Origin: Actinospica robiniae DSM 44927
GTDB taxonomy: Bacteria; Actinomycetota; Actinomycetes; Streptomycetales; Catenulisporaceae
DNA: 64,000 bases
Reading direction: 5' to 3'
NCBI RefSeq assembly: GCF_000504285.1
Contig: NZ_KI632511.1
Span: forward strand, 7,236,154 to 7,300,153
Under the pieces are notes generated by a model. It made no database searches. It was not told the origin of the DNA and saw only the letters and a program-made list of their open reading frames with translations. How positions within the stretch are numbered: position 1 is the stretch's first letter; every line of letters begins with the position of its first letter. Positions 33,426 through 42,579 of this stretch are shown here, in pieces. The position numbers and the translations under genes were made by a program.

Positions 33426-34076
33426 TTACGCCGCTGCGGCCGGAACGGCCGAGCCGTCGAGCAGGATCTGGTGGCCCGTCACGTTCACCTTGGTCTGCAG
33501 GTAGCGCAGGTTCGTGGGAGTGACGAACACGCCGGTGGGCACCTTGCGCTGGATCTGGATGCCGTGCGCGGCGAGCTGCTTGGCCTTGTCCGGGTTGTTG
33601 GACAGCAGTTCGATGTCACGCGCGCCGAGCGTGGTGAGCATCTGCGCGGCGGCGGTGTAGTCGCGCCCGTCCGAGGGCAGGCCGAGCGCCTCGTTCGCCT
33701 CGTACGTGTTCAGGCCCTGATCCTGCAGCGCGTACGCGTCGAGCTTGTTGTACAGGCCGATGCCGCGGCCTTCCTGGCGCAGGTAGAGCAGGTAGCCGCC
33801 GACCCGGGCGATCTGCTCGACCGCGTCGCGCAGCTGCGGGCCGCAGTCGCACCGGGCGGAACCGAAGACGTCGCCGGTCAGGCACTCGGAGTGCAGACGG
33901 ACCAGCGGCGTGCCGGTATGGAGATACTCGCCCAAGCCCAGGGCGACGTGTTCCTGCCCGTCGGCCAGGCCGTCGAAGGTGAACGCCTGGGCCTCGACCC
34001 GGAAGCCGTCGCCGAACTGCAACGGAATCCGCACCGAGGTGCGCACGGCGGCAGGCGCGAGCGGGGCGCTGTTCAT
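33426..34076 (-). CDS. ribA: GTP cyclohydrolase II (standalone)
   Basis: A 216-residue enzyme converting GTP to 2,5-diamino-6-ribosylamino-4-pyrimidinone 5'-phosphate, the first step of riboflavin synthesis. The zinc cysteines are in ECLTGDVFGSARCDCG, and the catalytic region is RQEGRGIGLYNKLDAYALQD. The DHBP synthase domain usually fused to it (RibBA) is absent. AAGGAG lies before the ATG at 34076. Other riboflavin genes are not nearby. Actinomycetes often have several GCH II paralogs, some in secondary metabolism, so a specialised role is possible. Confidence 0.93.
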   Translation of the reverse strand: MNSAPLAPAAVRTSVRIPLQFGDGFRVEAQAFTFDGLADGQEHVALGLGEYLHTGTPLVRLHSECLTGDVFGSARCDCGPQLRDAVEQIARVGGYLLYLRQEGRGIGLYNKLDAYALQDQGLNTYEANEALGLPSDGRDYTAAAQMLTTLGARDIELLSNNPDKAKQLAAHGIQIQRKVPTGVFVTPTNLRYLQTKVNVTGHQILLDGSAVPAAAA

Positions 34077-34407
34077 CGGCTGTCTCCTTGAGGCGTCTGG
34101 GGGGACGAGAGTACACGCGTGCCCGGGAATTCCACGTGAGGGGAACGATCCGGGAGGCCCCGGAAATTCCCCGATCGGCGGTAGGCGAACGGTGTTCACC
34201 CCCGCGTAACCGGTCCGAGATACGGGAGGGGAACGGGAAACCCATCGGTAACCGGTAAGTTTGGTCCCGAGGTCTACGACCGCGCGTCGGTCCGCGGGCA
34301 ACGGCGCCCACCTCGCGTGTTCCCCACAGTGATCGGCTTCCTGTGCGGGCCGGTGCGGCGGCTCGGTGCACAGCCTCCCTTAGTGTGAAATTTCGGAAGG
34401 AACCAAC
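34077..34407. other. Divergent ribA/pfkA promoter spacer
   Basis: The 331-bp spacer between the divergent ribA and pfkA genes contains no coding frame with motifs. It should hold promoters for both genes, but no riboswitch-like (FMN) consensus or clear operator was found by eye. Confidence 0.5.
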
Positions 34408-35433
34408 ATGCGCGTCGGAGTTCTCACCGGCGGCGGCGACTGCCCCGGTCTCAACGCCGTCATCCGGGCCGTGGTCCGCAAGGGCGTCCAGCAGTACGGC
34501 TACGAGTTCGTGGGCTTCCGCGACGGGTGGCGCGGGCCGCTCGAGGGCCTGACCCGGACGCTGGATGTCAAGGCCGTGCGCGGCATCCTGCCCCGCGGCG
34601 GCACCATCCTGGGCTCGTCCCGCACCAACCCGATCAAGGTCGAGGGCGGTGTCGAGCGGATCAAGGAGAACCTGGCCAACCTCGGCGTGGACGCCCTGGT
34701 CGCGATCGGCGGCGAGGACACCCTCGGTGTGGCCACCGCGCTGCACGCGCAGGGCGTGCAGGTGGTCGGTGTGCCCAAGACCATCGACAACGACCTGAAC
34801 GCGACCGACTACACCTTCGGCTTCGACACCGCGGTGACCATCGCCACCGAGGCGATCGACCGGCTGCACACCACCGCCGAGTCGCACCACCGGGTGCTGA
34901 TCGTCGAGGTCATGGGCCGGCACGCGGGCTGGATCGCGCTGCACTCGGGCATGGCCGGCGGCGCGAACGTCATCCTGATCCCGGAGGAGAAGTACGACAT
35001 CGAGCAGGTCTGCGCCTGGGTCGAGTCCCGCTTCAAGTCCGAGTACGCCCCGATCGTGGTGGTCTCCGAGGGCGCCGCGCCGAAGACCGGCGACGAGATC
35101 CTGCTCAACCAGGAGCTCGACGCCTTCGGCCACGTCCGCCTCGGCGGCGTCGGCGAGCGGCTGGCCCAGGAGATCGAGAAGCGCACCGGCAAGGAGTCGC
35201 GCACCACGGTGCTCGGCCACGTCCAGCGCGGCGGCACCCCGACCCCGCGGGACCGCTGGCTGGCCACCCGGTTCGGCCTGCACGCGATCGACGCGGTGCA
35301 CGCGGGCGACTGGGGCAAGATGGTCGCGCTGCAGGGCACGGACGTCGTCCGGGTGCCGCTGAGCGCCGCCACCACCGAGCTCAAGACGGTCCCGCTGGAC
35401 CTGTACGAGGAGGCCAAGGTCCTGTTCGGCTAA
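34408..35433 (+). CDS. pfkA: 6-phosphofructokinase, PPi-type active site
   Basis: A 341-residue PfkA-family enzyme acting on fructose 6-phosphate: GVLTGGGDCPGLNAVIRAVV, IGGEDTLGVATALH, GVPKTIDNDLNATDYTFGFDTA and MGRHAGWIALHSG. In the ATP-dependent E. coli enzyme positions 104 and 124 are both Gly; here they are Asp104 and Lys124, the combination described for PPi-dependent enzymes such as that of Amycolatopsis methanolica. The phosphoryl donor is therefore probably pyrophosphate, which would make the step reversible. GGAAGGAACC precedes the ATG. A strong terminator follows. Confidence 0.93.
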   Translation: MRVGVLTGGGDCPGLNAVIRAVVRKGVQQYGYEFVGFRDGWRGPLEGLTRTLDVKAVRGILPRGGTILGSSRTNPIKVEGGVERIKENLANLGVDALVAIGGEDTLGVATALHAQGVQVVGVPKTIDNDLNATDYTFGFDTAVTIATEAIDRLHTTAESHHRVLIVEVMGRHAGWIALHSGMAGGANVILIPEEKYDIEQVCAWVESRFKSEYAPIVVVSEGAAPKTGDEILLNQELDAFGHVRLGGVGERLAQEIEKRTGKESRTTVLGHVQRGGTPTPRDRWLATRFGLHAIDAVHAGDWGKMVALQGTDVVRVPLSAATTELKTVPLDLYEEAKVLFG

Positions 35434-35448
35434 GCCGAGCAGTGCCCG

Positions 35449-35483
35449 ACGTCCCCCGCGCACCGACGGTGCGCGGGGGACGT
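35449..35483. terminator. Bidirectional terminator between pfkA and trpEG
   Basis: A perfect 16-bp stem, 35449-35464 with 35468-35483, has a 3-nt loop GAC and is followed on the plus strand by GCTTTT. It ends pfkA and probably also the convergent anthranilate synthase transcript. Confidence 0.9.
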
Positions 35484-35500
35484 GCTTTTCCGGCCCGGCC

Positions 35501-37384
35501 TCAGTGCGCGACGGGCGAGCCGGACGCGCCGAGCAGCCGGCCGAGTTCGCGCCGCAGGATGCCGAGGCCGTCCATGGTGAGCACCGACTCGGGGTGGAAC
35601 TGCAGGCCGGCGAAGCCGGGGCCGCGCACGGCCGCGATCTCCGGGCCGTCGTGCGCGACGAGCACGCCGGCGGGCAGGTCGCGGGGGGCGGGGGCGAGCG
35701 CGGCGTAGGAGTTGTAGAAGCCGACGGTCTCGGTGCGGCCGAACAGGTCGATCGGCAGCTGCGTGCCCTGGTTCGGGGTGGCCCGGCGGTGGATCTCGAA
35801 GCCGAGCACCGAGCACAGCAGCTGGTGGCCGAGGCAGATGGCCAGCAGCGGCGTGCGTCCGGTCAGCTGCCGGACGAAGGCGCGCCCGAGCCGCATCTTC
35901 GGGTTCTCCAGGTCGGCCGGATCGCCCGGGCCGGGGCCGAGCACGACCAGGTCCTGGCCGGCTGTGTGCTCCACCTGGTCGTAGGCCAGACGAGTGACAT
36001 GCAGGCCGAGGCTGCGCAGCTGCACGGTCAGCATCGAGGTGAACGCGTCCTCGTTGTCGATGATCAGGACGCTGCGGCCGGCCAGCTCGGGCGCGGCGAG
36101 CTCGCCCGGGGCGTGGTAGGCGGCCCAGGCCGGCGAGAGCCGCTCGTTGCGCGCGGCCAGCGCGGTGCGGACGCCCGGATCCTCGGCCCACCGGCTCGCT
36201 GACGGAGCGTCGGCCGCCGAACCCGGCTCGCCCGCAGGCCCGAGCGCGCCGAACGCCCGCAGCACGCCGGCCGCCTTCGCGTGCGTCTCCTGGACCTCGC
36301 CGTACGGATCGGAGCCGCGCACCAGCGTCGCGCCGACCGGCACCCGCACCGAGCCGTCCGCCGGATCGAGGTACGCCACGCGCAGCAGCAGCGGCGCGTC
36401 CATGCGCTGCTTCCCCTCGCCGTCCCGGCCGATCAGCGCGGCCACGCCGCCGTAGTAGCCGCGTCCGGAGGTCTCGTGCCGCCGGATGACCCGGAAGGCG
36501 TTGCGGATCGGCGAGCCGGTCGCGGTCGGCGCGAACATCGTCGCGCGCAGCACCTCGCGCGCGTCCATCGTCGTATGAGCCCTGATGTAGTACTCCGTAT
36601 GGGCGAGGTGGGCCATCTCCTTGAGGTAGGGTCCGTCGATCACCCCGCCCTGGTCGCCGACCTCGGCGAGCATCTTGAGCTCCTCGTCCACGACCATGGC
36701 GAGCTCGTCGCGCTCCTTCGGATCGTCCAGGAAGGCGAGCAACTCCTCCCGGCTGACCTGGCTCGGCGGTCTGCGCAGGGTGCCGCTGATCGGATTCATC
36801 GTGCACACCCCGTCGGCCAGGGAGACGTGGCGCTCCGGTGTCGCGCCGACGAGCAGCGCATCACCCGTATGGACGAGGAAGGTCCAATACGCGTTGTGCT
36901 CGTGGGCCAGCAGGTTGCGCAGAGCGGCGAACGCCGTGGCCTCCACGTCGTCGCAGTGCCCGACGAACGTGCGGCGCAGCACGAAGTTCGAGCCCTCACC
37001 GCCTCCGATCTCCTCGTCGAGGACGGCTTTGACCTGGCGGGCGTACGTGTCGTCGTCGATGTCGAAGGCACCGTCACGCACCCGCGCATCGCCTGCCGGC
37101 AGCGGGAGGTCGTCGATGTCGACGGTCGAGCGCGACTCCACGATCAGCGCGCGCAGCGGCGTGCCGTCGTCGTGGCAGGCGTCGCCGCGTTCACGCAGCT
37201 GGCGGTAGGGGACCAGGGCCAGCAGCTCGCCGCCCTCGTCCTCGACCCGCGGCAGTTCGGCGAGGCGTTCGTACTCGGCGACGCGGCCGCGCAGCAGTTC
37301 CAGTTCGCCGGGCGCGGCGCCGTGGCGGCGGATCAGGGCGTAGGGCGGAGCGAGGTGGAGCCGGTCGGTCGGGCTGGGGTTCAT
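35501..37384 (-). CDS. Fused anthranilate synthase (TrpE-TrpG type)
   Basis: A 627-residue fusion: a chorismate-binding synthase component I (about 1-400; NPISGTLRRPP, ATMFAPTATGSP, SGRGYYGGVAALIGRDG) and a glutamine amidotransferase component II (about 430-627; IDNEDAFTSMLTVQLRSLG, nucleophile Cys in LLAICLGHQLLCSVLG, His-Glu in LQFHPES). It makes anthranilate from chorismate and glutamine in one chain. PhzE-like homologs have the same architecture, but the Trp-rich leader peptide and attenuator upstream argue for tryptophan synthesis. DAHP synthase lies 5 kb away; trpD is near the window start. Confidence 0.93.
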   Translation of the reverse strand: MNPSPTDRLHLAPPYALIRRHGAAPGELELLRGRVAEYERLAELPRVEDEGGELLALVPYRQLRERGDACHDDGTPLRALIVESRSTVDIDDLPLPAGDARVRDGAFDIDDDTYARQVKAVLDEEIGGGEGSNFVLRRTFVGHCDDVEATAFAALRNLLAHEHNAYWTFLVHTGDALLVGATPERHVSLADGVCTMNPISGTLRRPPSQVSREELLAFLDDPKERDELAMVVDEELKMLAEVGDQGGVIDGPYLKEMAHLAHTEYYIRAHTTMDAREVLRATMFAPTATGSPIRNAFRVIRRHETSGRGYYGGVAALIGRDGEGKQRMDAPLLLRVAYLDPADGSVRVPVGATLVRGSDPYGEVQETHAKAAGVLRAFGALGPAGEPGSAADAPSASRWAEDPGVRTALAARNERLSPAWAAYHAPGELAAPELAGRSVLIIDNEDAFTSMLTVQLRSLGLHVTRLAYDQVEHTAGQDLVVLGPGPGDPADLENPKMRLGRAFVRQLTGRTPLLAICLGHQLLCSVLGFEIHRRATPNQGTQLPIDLFGRTETVGFYNSYAALAPAPRDLPAGVLVAHDGPEIAAVRGPGFAGLQFHPESVLTMDGLGILRRELGRLLGASGSPVAH

Positions 37385-37443
37385 CGGGCGTCCTCGGGGT
37401 CGGGGGCCGCCCGGGCGCCGGAGGGGTCTCGCCGCGGAAAACA

Positions 37444-37475
37444 GCGAACCGGCCGCCTGGTGGCGGCCGGTTCGC
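37444..37475 (-). terminator. trp attenuator terminator
   Basis: GCGAACCGGCCGCC and its exact complement (37444-37457 with 37462-37475) form a 14-bp stem with a 4-nt loop, followed on the minus strand by TGTTTTCC. It lies between the leader peptide stop (37500) and the anthranilate synthase start (37384). The Trp-codon stretch at 37520-37532 is complementary to the terminator arm with one G-U pair, so mutually exclusive folding is possible. Confidence 0.92.
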
Positions 37476-37499
37476 GTGAGTCTTGGTCAGCGCGAGCTC

Positions 37500-37559
37500 T
37501 CAGTGGTCCGCCGGGTAATCCGGCCACCACCACTGCTGGGCTGCGCGCGAGTTGTGCAC
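37500..37559 (-). CDS. trpL: trp leader peptide (WWW attenuator peptide)
   Basis: A 19-codon frame reads MHNSRAAQQWWWPDYPADH (GTG start), with three consecutive Trp codons. It precedes a perfect terminator hairpin and the anthranilate synthase gene. Ribosome stalling at the Trp codons under tryptophan shortage would prevent the terminator from forming. TACATT sits 6 nt before the GTG on the minus strand and could be a -10 element giving a leaderless transcript; no usable Shine-Dalgarno is seen. Streptomyces trp attenuators of this type are established; the exact switch geometry here is inference. Confidence 0.92.
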   Translation of the reverse strand: MHNSRAAQQWWWPDYPADH

Positions 37560-37578
37560 CCTCAGAATGTAGCAGAGC

Positions 37579-39066
37579 TCAGCTTCGCTGCACCTTCTTC
37601 GGCAGCAGGAACGCGCTGGCGAGCACGATCAGCACGATCGCCAGGCCGACCGCCACCGAGGTCTCCATCGCGCTCACGTAGGAGCCGACGGCCATCCCGG
37701 TGCCGAGCACCGAGAAGAAGATGGTGCCGAGCACCGTGGCGCCGACCGCGTTGCCGAACTGCTGAGCGGTCGTCAGCACGCCCGCGGCCATGCCCGCCTT
37801 GTGCGGCTCGATGCCGGAGGAGAGCACCGCGCCGATCATGGAGGGGATCGCCAGGCCGTTGCCCAGGCCCACCACGACCCCGCCTGGGATCAGCTCGAGC
37901 GCGGTCACGTGTGAGCCCTGCGCGGCCAGCACGGCCCAGGTGGAGGCCAGGCCGATCAGGCTCAGCACGGCGCCGACCACGATCACCCGGTTGCCGATCC
38001 GGTCGGCCACCCGGCGGGCCAGGAAGAAGGAGCTGACCGCGAACGCGACGCCGAGCGGGGCGAAGGCCAGGCCGGCCCGCAGCGGGCTCAGGCCGAGCCC
38101 GTCCTGCAGCAGCAGGGTCAGGCAGAGCATGAAGCCGGCGAAGAAGGCCAGGTAGCCGCCGGAGATGATCATGCCGGCCGCGAACACCCGCTCGCGCACC
38201 ATCTCGAGGTCGAGTACCGGCTGCCCGCCGCGGGCCTGCAGGCGCCGCTCGTAGAACAGGGTGGCGGCGAGCACCGGCAGCGCGGCGGCCATGGACACGA
38301 TCGTCCACACCGGCCAGCCCTCCGGCCGGCCGAGCGTGATCGGGATCAGCACCAGGGCGAGCGCGAGCGAGATGCCGGTGGCGCCCACCGGGTCCAGCTT
38401 GGGGCGGTGCGTCGGCTCGCTCTTGGGCAGCCAGCGCGCCGCGAGCAGCAGCGCGACCAGGCCGATCGGCACGTTGATGAAGAAGATCGCGCGCCAGCCC
38501 CAGCCGAACAGGTTCGCGTCCAGCAGCACGCCGCCGAGCACCTGCCCGGCCACCGCGCCGATGCCGATCGTGGCGCCGAAGGCGGACATCGCCTTGGCCC
38601 GCTCCTGCGGCGGGAACATGGTGTTGATCAGCGCGAGGACCTGGGGCACCATCAGCGCGGCGGTGGCGCCCTGCAGCACCCGGAAAGCCACCAGGGATCC
38701 GCCGTTCGGTGCCAGCCCGCACAGCAGCGAGGCGATCGCGAACAGGCTCATTCCGACCACGAACAGCTTGCGGTGGCCGTAGAGGTCGCCGAGGCGTCCG
38801 CCGGTGATCAGGCCGCTGGCGTAGGCGAAGCCGTAGCCGCCGACGATCAGCTCGAGCGCCGCCTGGCCGGCGTGCAGGTCGTGCTGCAGCGAGGAGGCGG
38901 CGACGTTGACGACGAAGTAGTCGAACATGGCCATGAACATGGCCGCGAGGATGACGGGAAGCGCTCGCCAGCGGGCCGGGTACGGGGTGAAGGCTTGCGG
39001 GCGCGCGATCGGGGTCGCGACGGCCGCGGTGGCGGCCGCGACGGAGCGGGTTTCGGTGACGGGCAC
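37579..39066 (-). CDS. MFS drug:H+ antiporter (DHA2, 14-helix type)
   Basis: A 495-residue inner-membrane exporter with about 14 hydrophobic segments. LGDLYGHRKLFVVGM is the MFS motif A loop, and GQVLGGVLLDANLFGWGWRAIF is motif C, the antiporter signature. The opening MFDYFVVNVAASSLQHDLHA is typical of EmrB/QacA relatives. It has a GTG start after GGAG. It is divergent from a TetR gene with a palindromic operator between. The substrate is unknown. Confidence 0.92.
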   Translation of the reverse strand: MPVTETRSVAAATAAVATPIARPQAFTPYPARWRALPVILAAMFMAMFDYFVVNVAASSLQHDLHAGQAALELIVGGYGFAYASGLITGGRLGDLYGHRKLFVVGMSLFAIASLLCGLAPNGGSLVAFRVLQGATAALMVPQVLALINTMFPPQERAKAMSAFGATIGIGAVAGQVLGGVLLDANLFGWGWRAIFFINVPIGLVALLLAARWLPKSEPTHRPKLDPVGATGISLALALVLIPITLGRPEGWPVWTIVSMAAALPVLAATLFYERRLQARGGQPVLDLEMVRERVFAAGMIISGGYLAFFAGFMLCLTLLLQDGLGLSPLRAGLAFAPLGVAFAVSSFFLARRVADRIGNRVIVVGAVLSLIGLASTWAVLAAQGSHVTALELIPGGVVVGLGNGLAIPSMIGAVLSSGIEPHKAGMAAGVLTTAQQFGNAVGATVLGTIFFSVLGTGMAVGSYVSAMETSVAVGLAIVLIVLASAFLLPKKVQRS

Positions 39067-39208
39067 GTCTTACTCCAGGGCTTTCCGGCGAGCGTGACGG
39101 TACGTGCGGTGGCAACGTGCGGCAGGGTCGCGCGACGGGAATCGGCGCCGCGCTCCCTCGCGTTGCACCGACCGAGGTCAGTACCGGCGGAGGCGGCTTG
39201 GCACCGCC

Positions 39209-39274
39209 TCAACCAACCGGTTGGTTGATAATATTCCAGGACCCGGGCTGGATGTCAACTGACTAGTTGGTTAC
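39209..39274. promoter_or_regulatory. TetR-type operators between MFS and TetR
   Basis: A perfect 20-bp palindrome TCAACCAACCGGTTGGTTGA (39209-39228) is followed at 39255-39274 by a degenerate copy sharing about 14 of 20 positions. They lie in the MFS/TetR intergenic region, so the TetR protein probably represses both genes. Confidence 0.85.
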
Positions 39275-39284
39275 TATTGGGTAC

Positions 39285-39875
39285 ATGGCTACCAGGGACG
39301 CCGAGGCCACCAAGGCGCGGATCTTCGAGGCGGCGACCGCCGAGTTCGCCGCCTACGGGATCGCCGGCGCCCGGGTGGATCGGATCGCACAGAACGCCCA
39401 GGCGAACAAGCAGCTCATCTACGCCTACTTCGGCGACAAGAAGAAGCTGTTCTACAAGGTCCTGGACAAGACCCTGGTCCAGGTCGCCGAATCGGTCTCC
39501 ACCGACATCACCGACCTGGACAAATGGGTGGACGAGCACATCGACTACCACCACGAGCACCCGGAGCTGCTGCGCCTGCTCATGTGGGAGGCGCTCGAGG
39601 TCCCGGCGGACGAGACCTGCCGCAGCGAGGAGCGGGCCTCGCGGTACGGGCTGAAGAAAGAGAAGATCGCCGACGCGCAGGAGCTCGGCGTCGCCCGCGA
39701 CGACATGCCCGCCCCCTACCTGCTCATGTTCCTGATGGGCATGATCAACTACGGCGCGGCGCTCCCGCAGGTGCGCGGCCTCGTCTTCGGCTCCGAGTTC
39801 GACGCCGACGCGCTGCGCGCCTGGACCAAGGACGCGGTCAAGCGCGTGGCCGCCCGCGCCGCCGACGCGGACTGA
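39285..39875 (+). CDS. TetR-family transcriptional regulator
   Basis: A 196-residue TetR protein. The helix-turn-helix is in IFEAATAEFAAYGIAGARVDRIAQNAQANKQLIYAYFGDKKKLFYKV; the C-terminal all-helical ligand domain (about 60-196) has no assigned ligand. The ATG at 39285 gives the standard N-terminus and lies 11 bp beyond the second operator. It is divergent from the DHA2 exporter, the usual drug-sensing arrangement. Confidence 0.93.
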   Translation: MATRDAEATKARIFEAATAEFAAYGIAGARVDRIAQNAQANKQLIYAYFGDKKKLFYKVLDKTLVQVAESVSTDITDLDKWVDEHIDYHHEHPELLRLLMWEALEVPADETCRSEERASRYGLKKEKIADAQELGVARDDMPAPYLLMFLMGMINYGAALPQVRGLVFGSEFDADALRAWTKDAVKRVAARAADAD

Positions 39876-39882
39876 CCTGCCG

Positions 39883-40386
39883 TCAGGCACACGGCGTGAC
39901 GGGCATGGGCGTGTATCCGAGCTCGATCGCCTCGTGCGGCGGGCCGTCCCGCCGCACCGCGGCCAGCAGCGTGGGCAGGTTCGGCGGCCAGAACGACGCC
40001 CTCGACTCCTGCAGCGCGCCCGGCGTCCACCAGCGGATCGCCAGGATGCCCTCCTCGGCGTAGGTCTCCCGGGCTGCCTGCTCCGGATCCCGCCGCGGGC
40101 CCGCGGCCAGGAAGTACGTCTCGCTCTGCCGCGTCGGCACACCGTTGCGCGTGTAGTCGTGCTCCCAGCGGCACAGCGCCGGGCCGGCCGCGACGTCCGT
40201 CCAGCCCGTCTCCTCCCGTGTCTCGCGCAGCGCCGCCGCGAGCTCCTCCTCGGCGCCCTCCAGCCCGCCTCCGGGTGGCGCCCAGTGCAGGCCGATCTCC
40301 ACATCGTCGTGCAACTGCAGGAACACGGATCCGTCCGGATCCAGGATGAGCAGCCTGGCGGCGCGGCGGGCGACACGTTCAGTCAT
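39883..40386 (-). CDS. NUDIX hydrolase
   Basis: A 167-residue NUDIX protein. The box is complete: GGGLEGAEEELAAALRETREETGW (G-x5-E-x7-R-E-U-x-E-E-x-G-U), split here only by its flanks, with LHWAPPGGG before it. Substrate could be an NDP-sugar, oxidised nucleotide or ADP-ribose; the sequence does not tell. The ATG at 40386 starts the conserved strand; an ATG at 40425 would add 13 residues without better ribosome-binding sequence. It ends 8 bp from the convergent TetR gene. Confidence 0.9.
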   Translation of the reverse strand: MTERVARRAARLLILDPDGSVFLQLHDDVEIGLHWAPPGGGLEGAEEELAAALRETREETGWTDVAAGPALCRWEHDYTRNGVPTRQSETYFLAAGPRRDPEQAARETYAEEGILAIRWWTPGALQESRASFWPPNLPTLLAAVRRDGPPHEAIELGYTPMPVTPCA

Positions 40387-40450
40387 AGTCCGAGCGTAAC
40401 TGCGCCCGCCGACACCGCCGGCCATTGGCGGGTTCAGGACTCAGCCCGGC

Positions 40451-41425
40451 TCAGGACCCCAGCGCCTCGGCCAGCCAGCGCATCGATTCGTACGTCGGCG
40501 CGCCGGCCGCGGCCAGCTCCGGCTGGTCCCCGACGATCCCCACCAGCCGCCAGAAGCGGCTCACCCGCGGATCGTTCAGGGTCGTGAGCGACTCGAGCAG
40601 GAACCGGCGCTGCGCCTCGTCGGCCGGCCGGCCCAAGGCCTCGGCCCAGTCCCGGAAGATCTCCTGCGCCAAGGCCCGCCCTTCGGCCGAGCCCGCCCCG
40701 AGCCCGGCGGACCACGCGGCTTCGGACCGCGGCGCCAGGACGGTCGCGAAGGCCTTCTGATCCGCCTCCCACGCCTCGTCCTCCAGCCTCGCCCGTTTGG
40801 CCGCGCCGTAGGCCGCCATCTCCCGCGAACGGGTGATGAAGTCCTCGTCCCGGATCAACTCCACCAGCTCGACCCAGGCCTGCACCTGCTGCTCCGTCGG
40901 CTCCTGCGGCAGATCCGGCACCGCGGCCCGCATCATCGCGGCGAACTGCTCGCCGGCCTGGTGCCCGTCCTCGATCCCGTCGAAGACCCGGTCCACGAAC
41001 CCGTCCAGGATCCGCCGCCGCTCCGACGCGTCCAGCTTCGCCAGACGATTCATCAGTTCCAACTCCTCCCAATCGGTGTCCCGGGACGCGACCGCCCGCA
41101 GCACCGCCGTGCGCACCCGCAGCGTGCGCACCGTCGCCTCCAGCGCCTCCGCGTGCGCACGGGCGACTTGAGCCACCGTCAGCTCCCGGGCCAGCACCTT
41201 GGCGATGGTCGGCAGGCCGACGCCGAGATCCCGCAGCGTCCGGATCAGCTCCAGCCGCGCGGCCGCCTCGAAGTCGTAGAGCCGGTAGCCCGCGTCGCTG
41301 CGCCCGGCCGGCTCCAGCAGCCGCCGCCCGCCGAGGACCTGGTCCGAGTAGAACCGGATCGTGCGCACGGGCACGCCGGCCAGCTCGCTCAGCTGCCCGA
41401 TGGTCAGCAGGTTCGCGTCCCTCAT
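40451..41425 (-). CDS. MerR-family regulator with long effector domain
   Basis: A 324-residue MerR-type regulator: LLTIGQLSELAGVPVRTIRFYSDQ is the winged helix-turn-helix start, with GYRLYDFEAAARLELIRTLR, then a dimerisation coiled coil. Residues about 120-324 are an alpha-helical region without assigned ligand (WEELELMNRLAKLDASERR, FITRSREMAAYGAAKRA). There are no metal-binding cysteines. The ATG at 41425 starts the canonical domain. It is divergent from the aldo-keto reductase gene (59 bp), its probable target. Confidence 0.88.
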   Translation of the reverse strand: MRDANLLTIGQLSELAGVPVRTIRFYSDQVLGGRRLLEPAGRSDAGYRLYDFEAAARLELIRTLRDLGVGLPTIAKVLARELTVAQVARAHAEALEATVRTLRVRTAVLRAVASRDTDWEELELMNRLAKLDASERRRILDGFVDRVFDGIEDGHQAGEQFAAMMRAAVPDLPQEPTEQQVQAWVELVELIRDEDFITRSREMAAYGAAKRARLEDEAWEADQKAFATVLAPRSEAAWSAGLGAGSAEGRALAQEIFRDWAEALGRPADEAQRRFLLESLTTLNDPRVSRFWRLVGIVGDQPELAAAGAPTYESMRWLAEALGS

Positions 41426-41484
41426 GCCGTCCACGCTCCGGCTTCCAGTAGGTGGAGAGTCAAGCCCGACCATAGGATCTCGCC

Positions 41485-42477
<993 letters not shown>

Positions 42478-42492
42478 GTGTCCCGACCTGCA

Positions 42493-42521
42493 GCCCGGCC
42501 CGCCGCGCGCGGCGGCCGGGC
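42493..42521 (+). terminator. Hairpin after the aldo-keto reductase
   Basis: A GCCCGGCCCGCCGC arm pairs with GCGGCGGCCGGGC across a short loop with one bulge (42493-42521), beginning 16 nt after the stop. It separates the aldo-keto reductase from the DAHP synthase gene. Confidence 0.6.
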
Positions 42522-42579
42522 CGTCTCGCCCAACGGAATCCCCTCTTGAGCGGGAGGTGGCGTCCCGTACCCTGGACGT

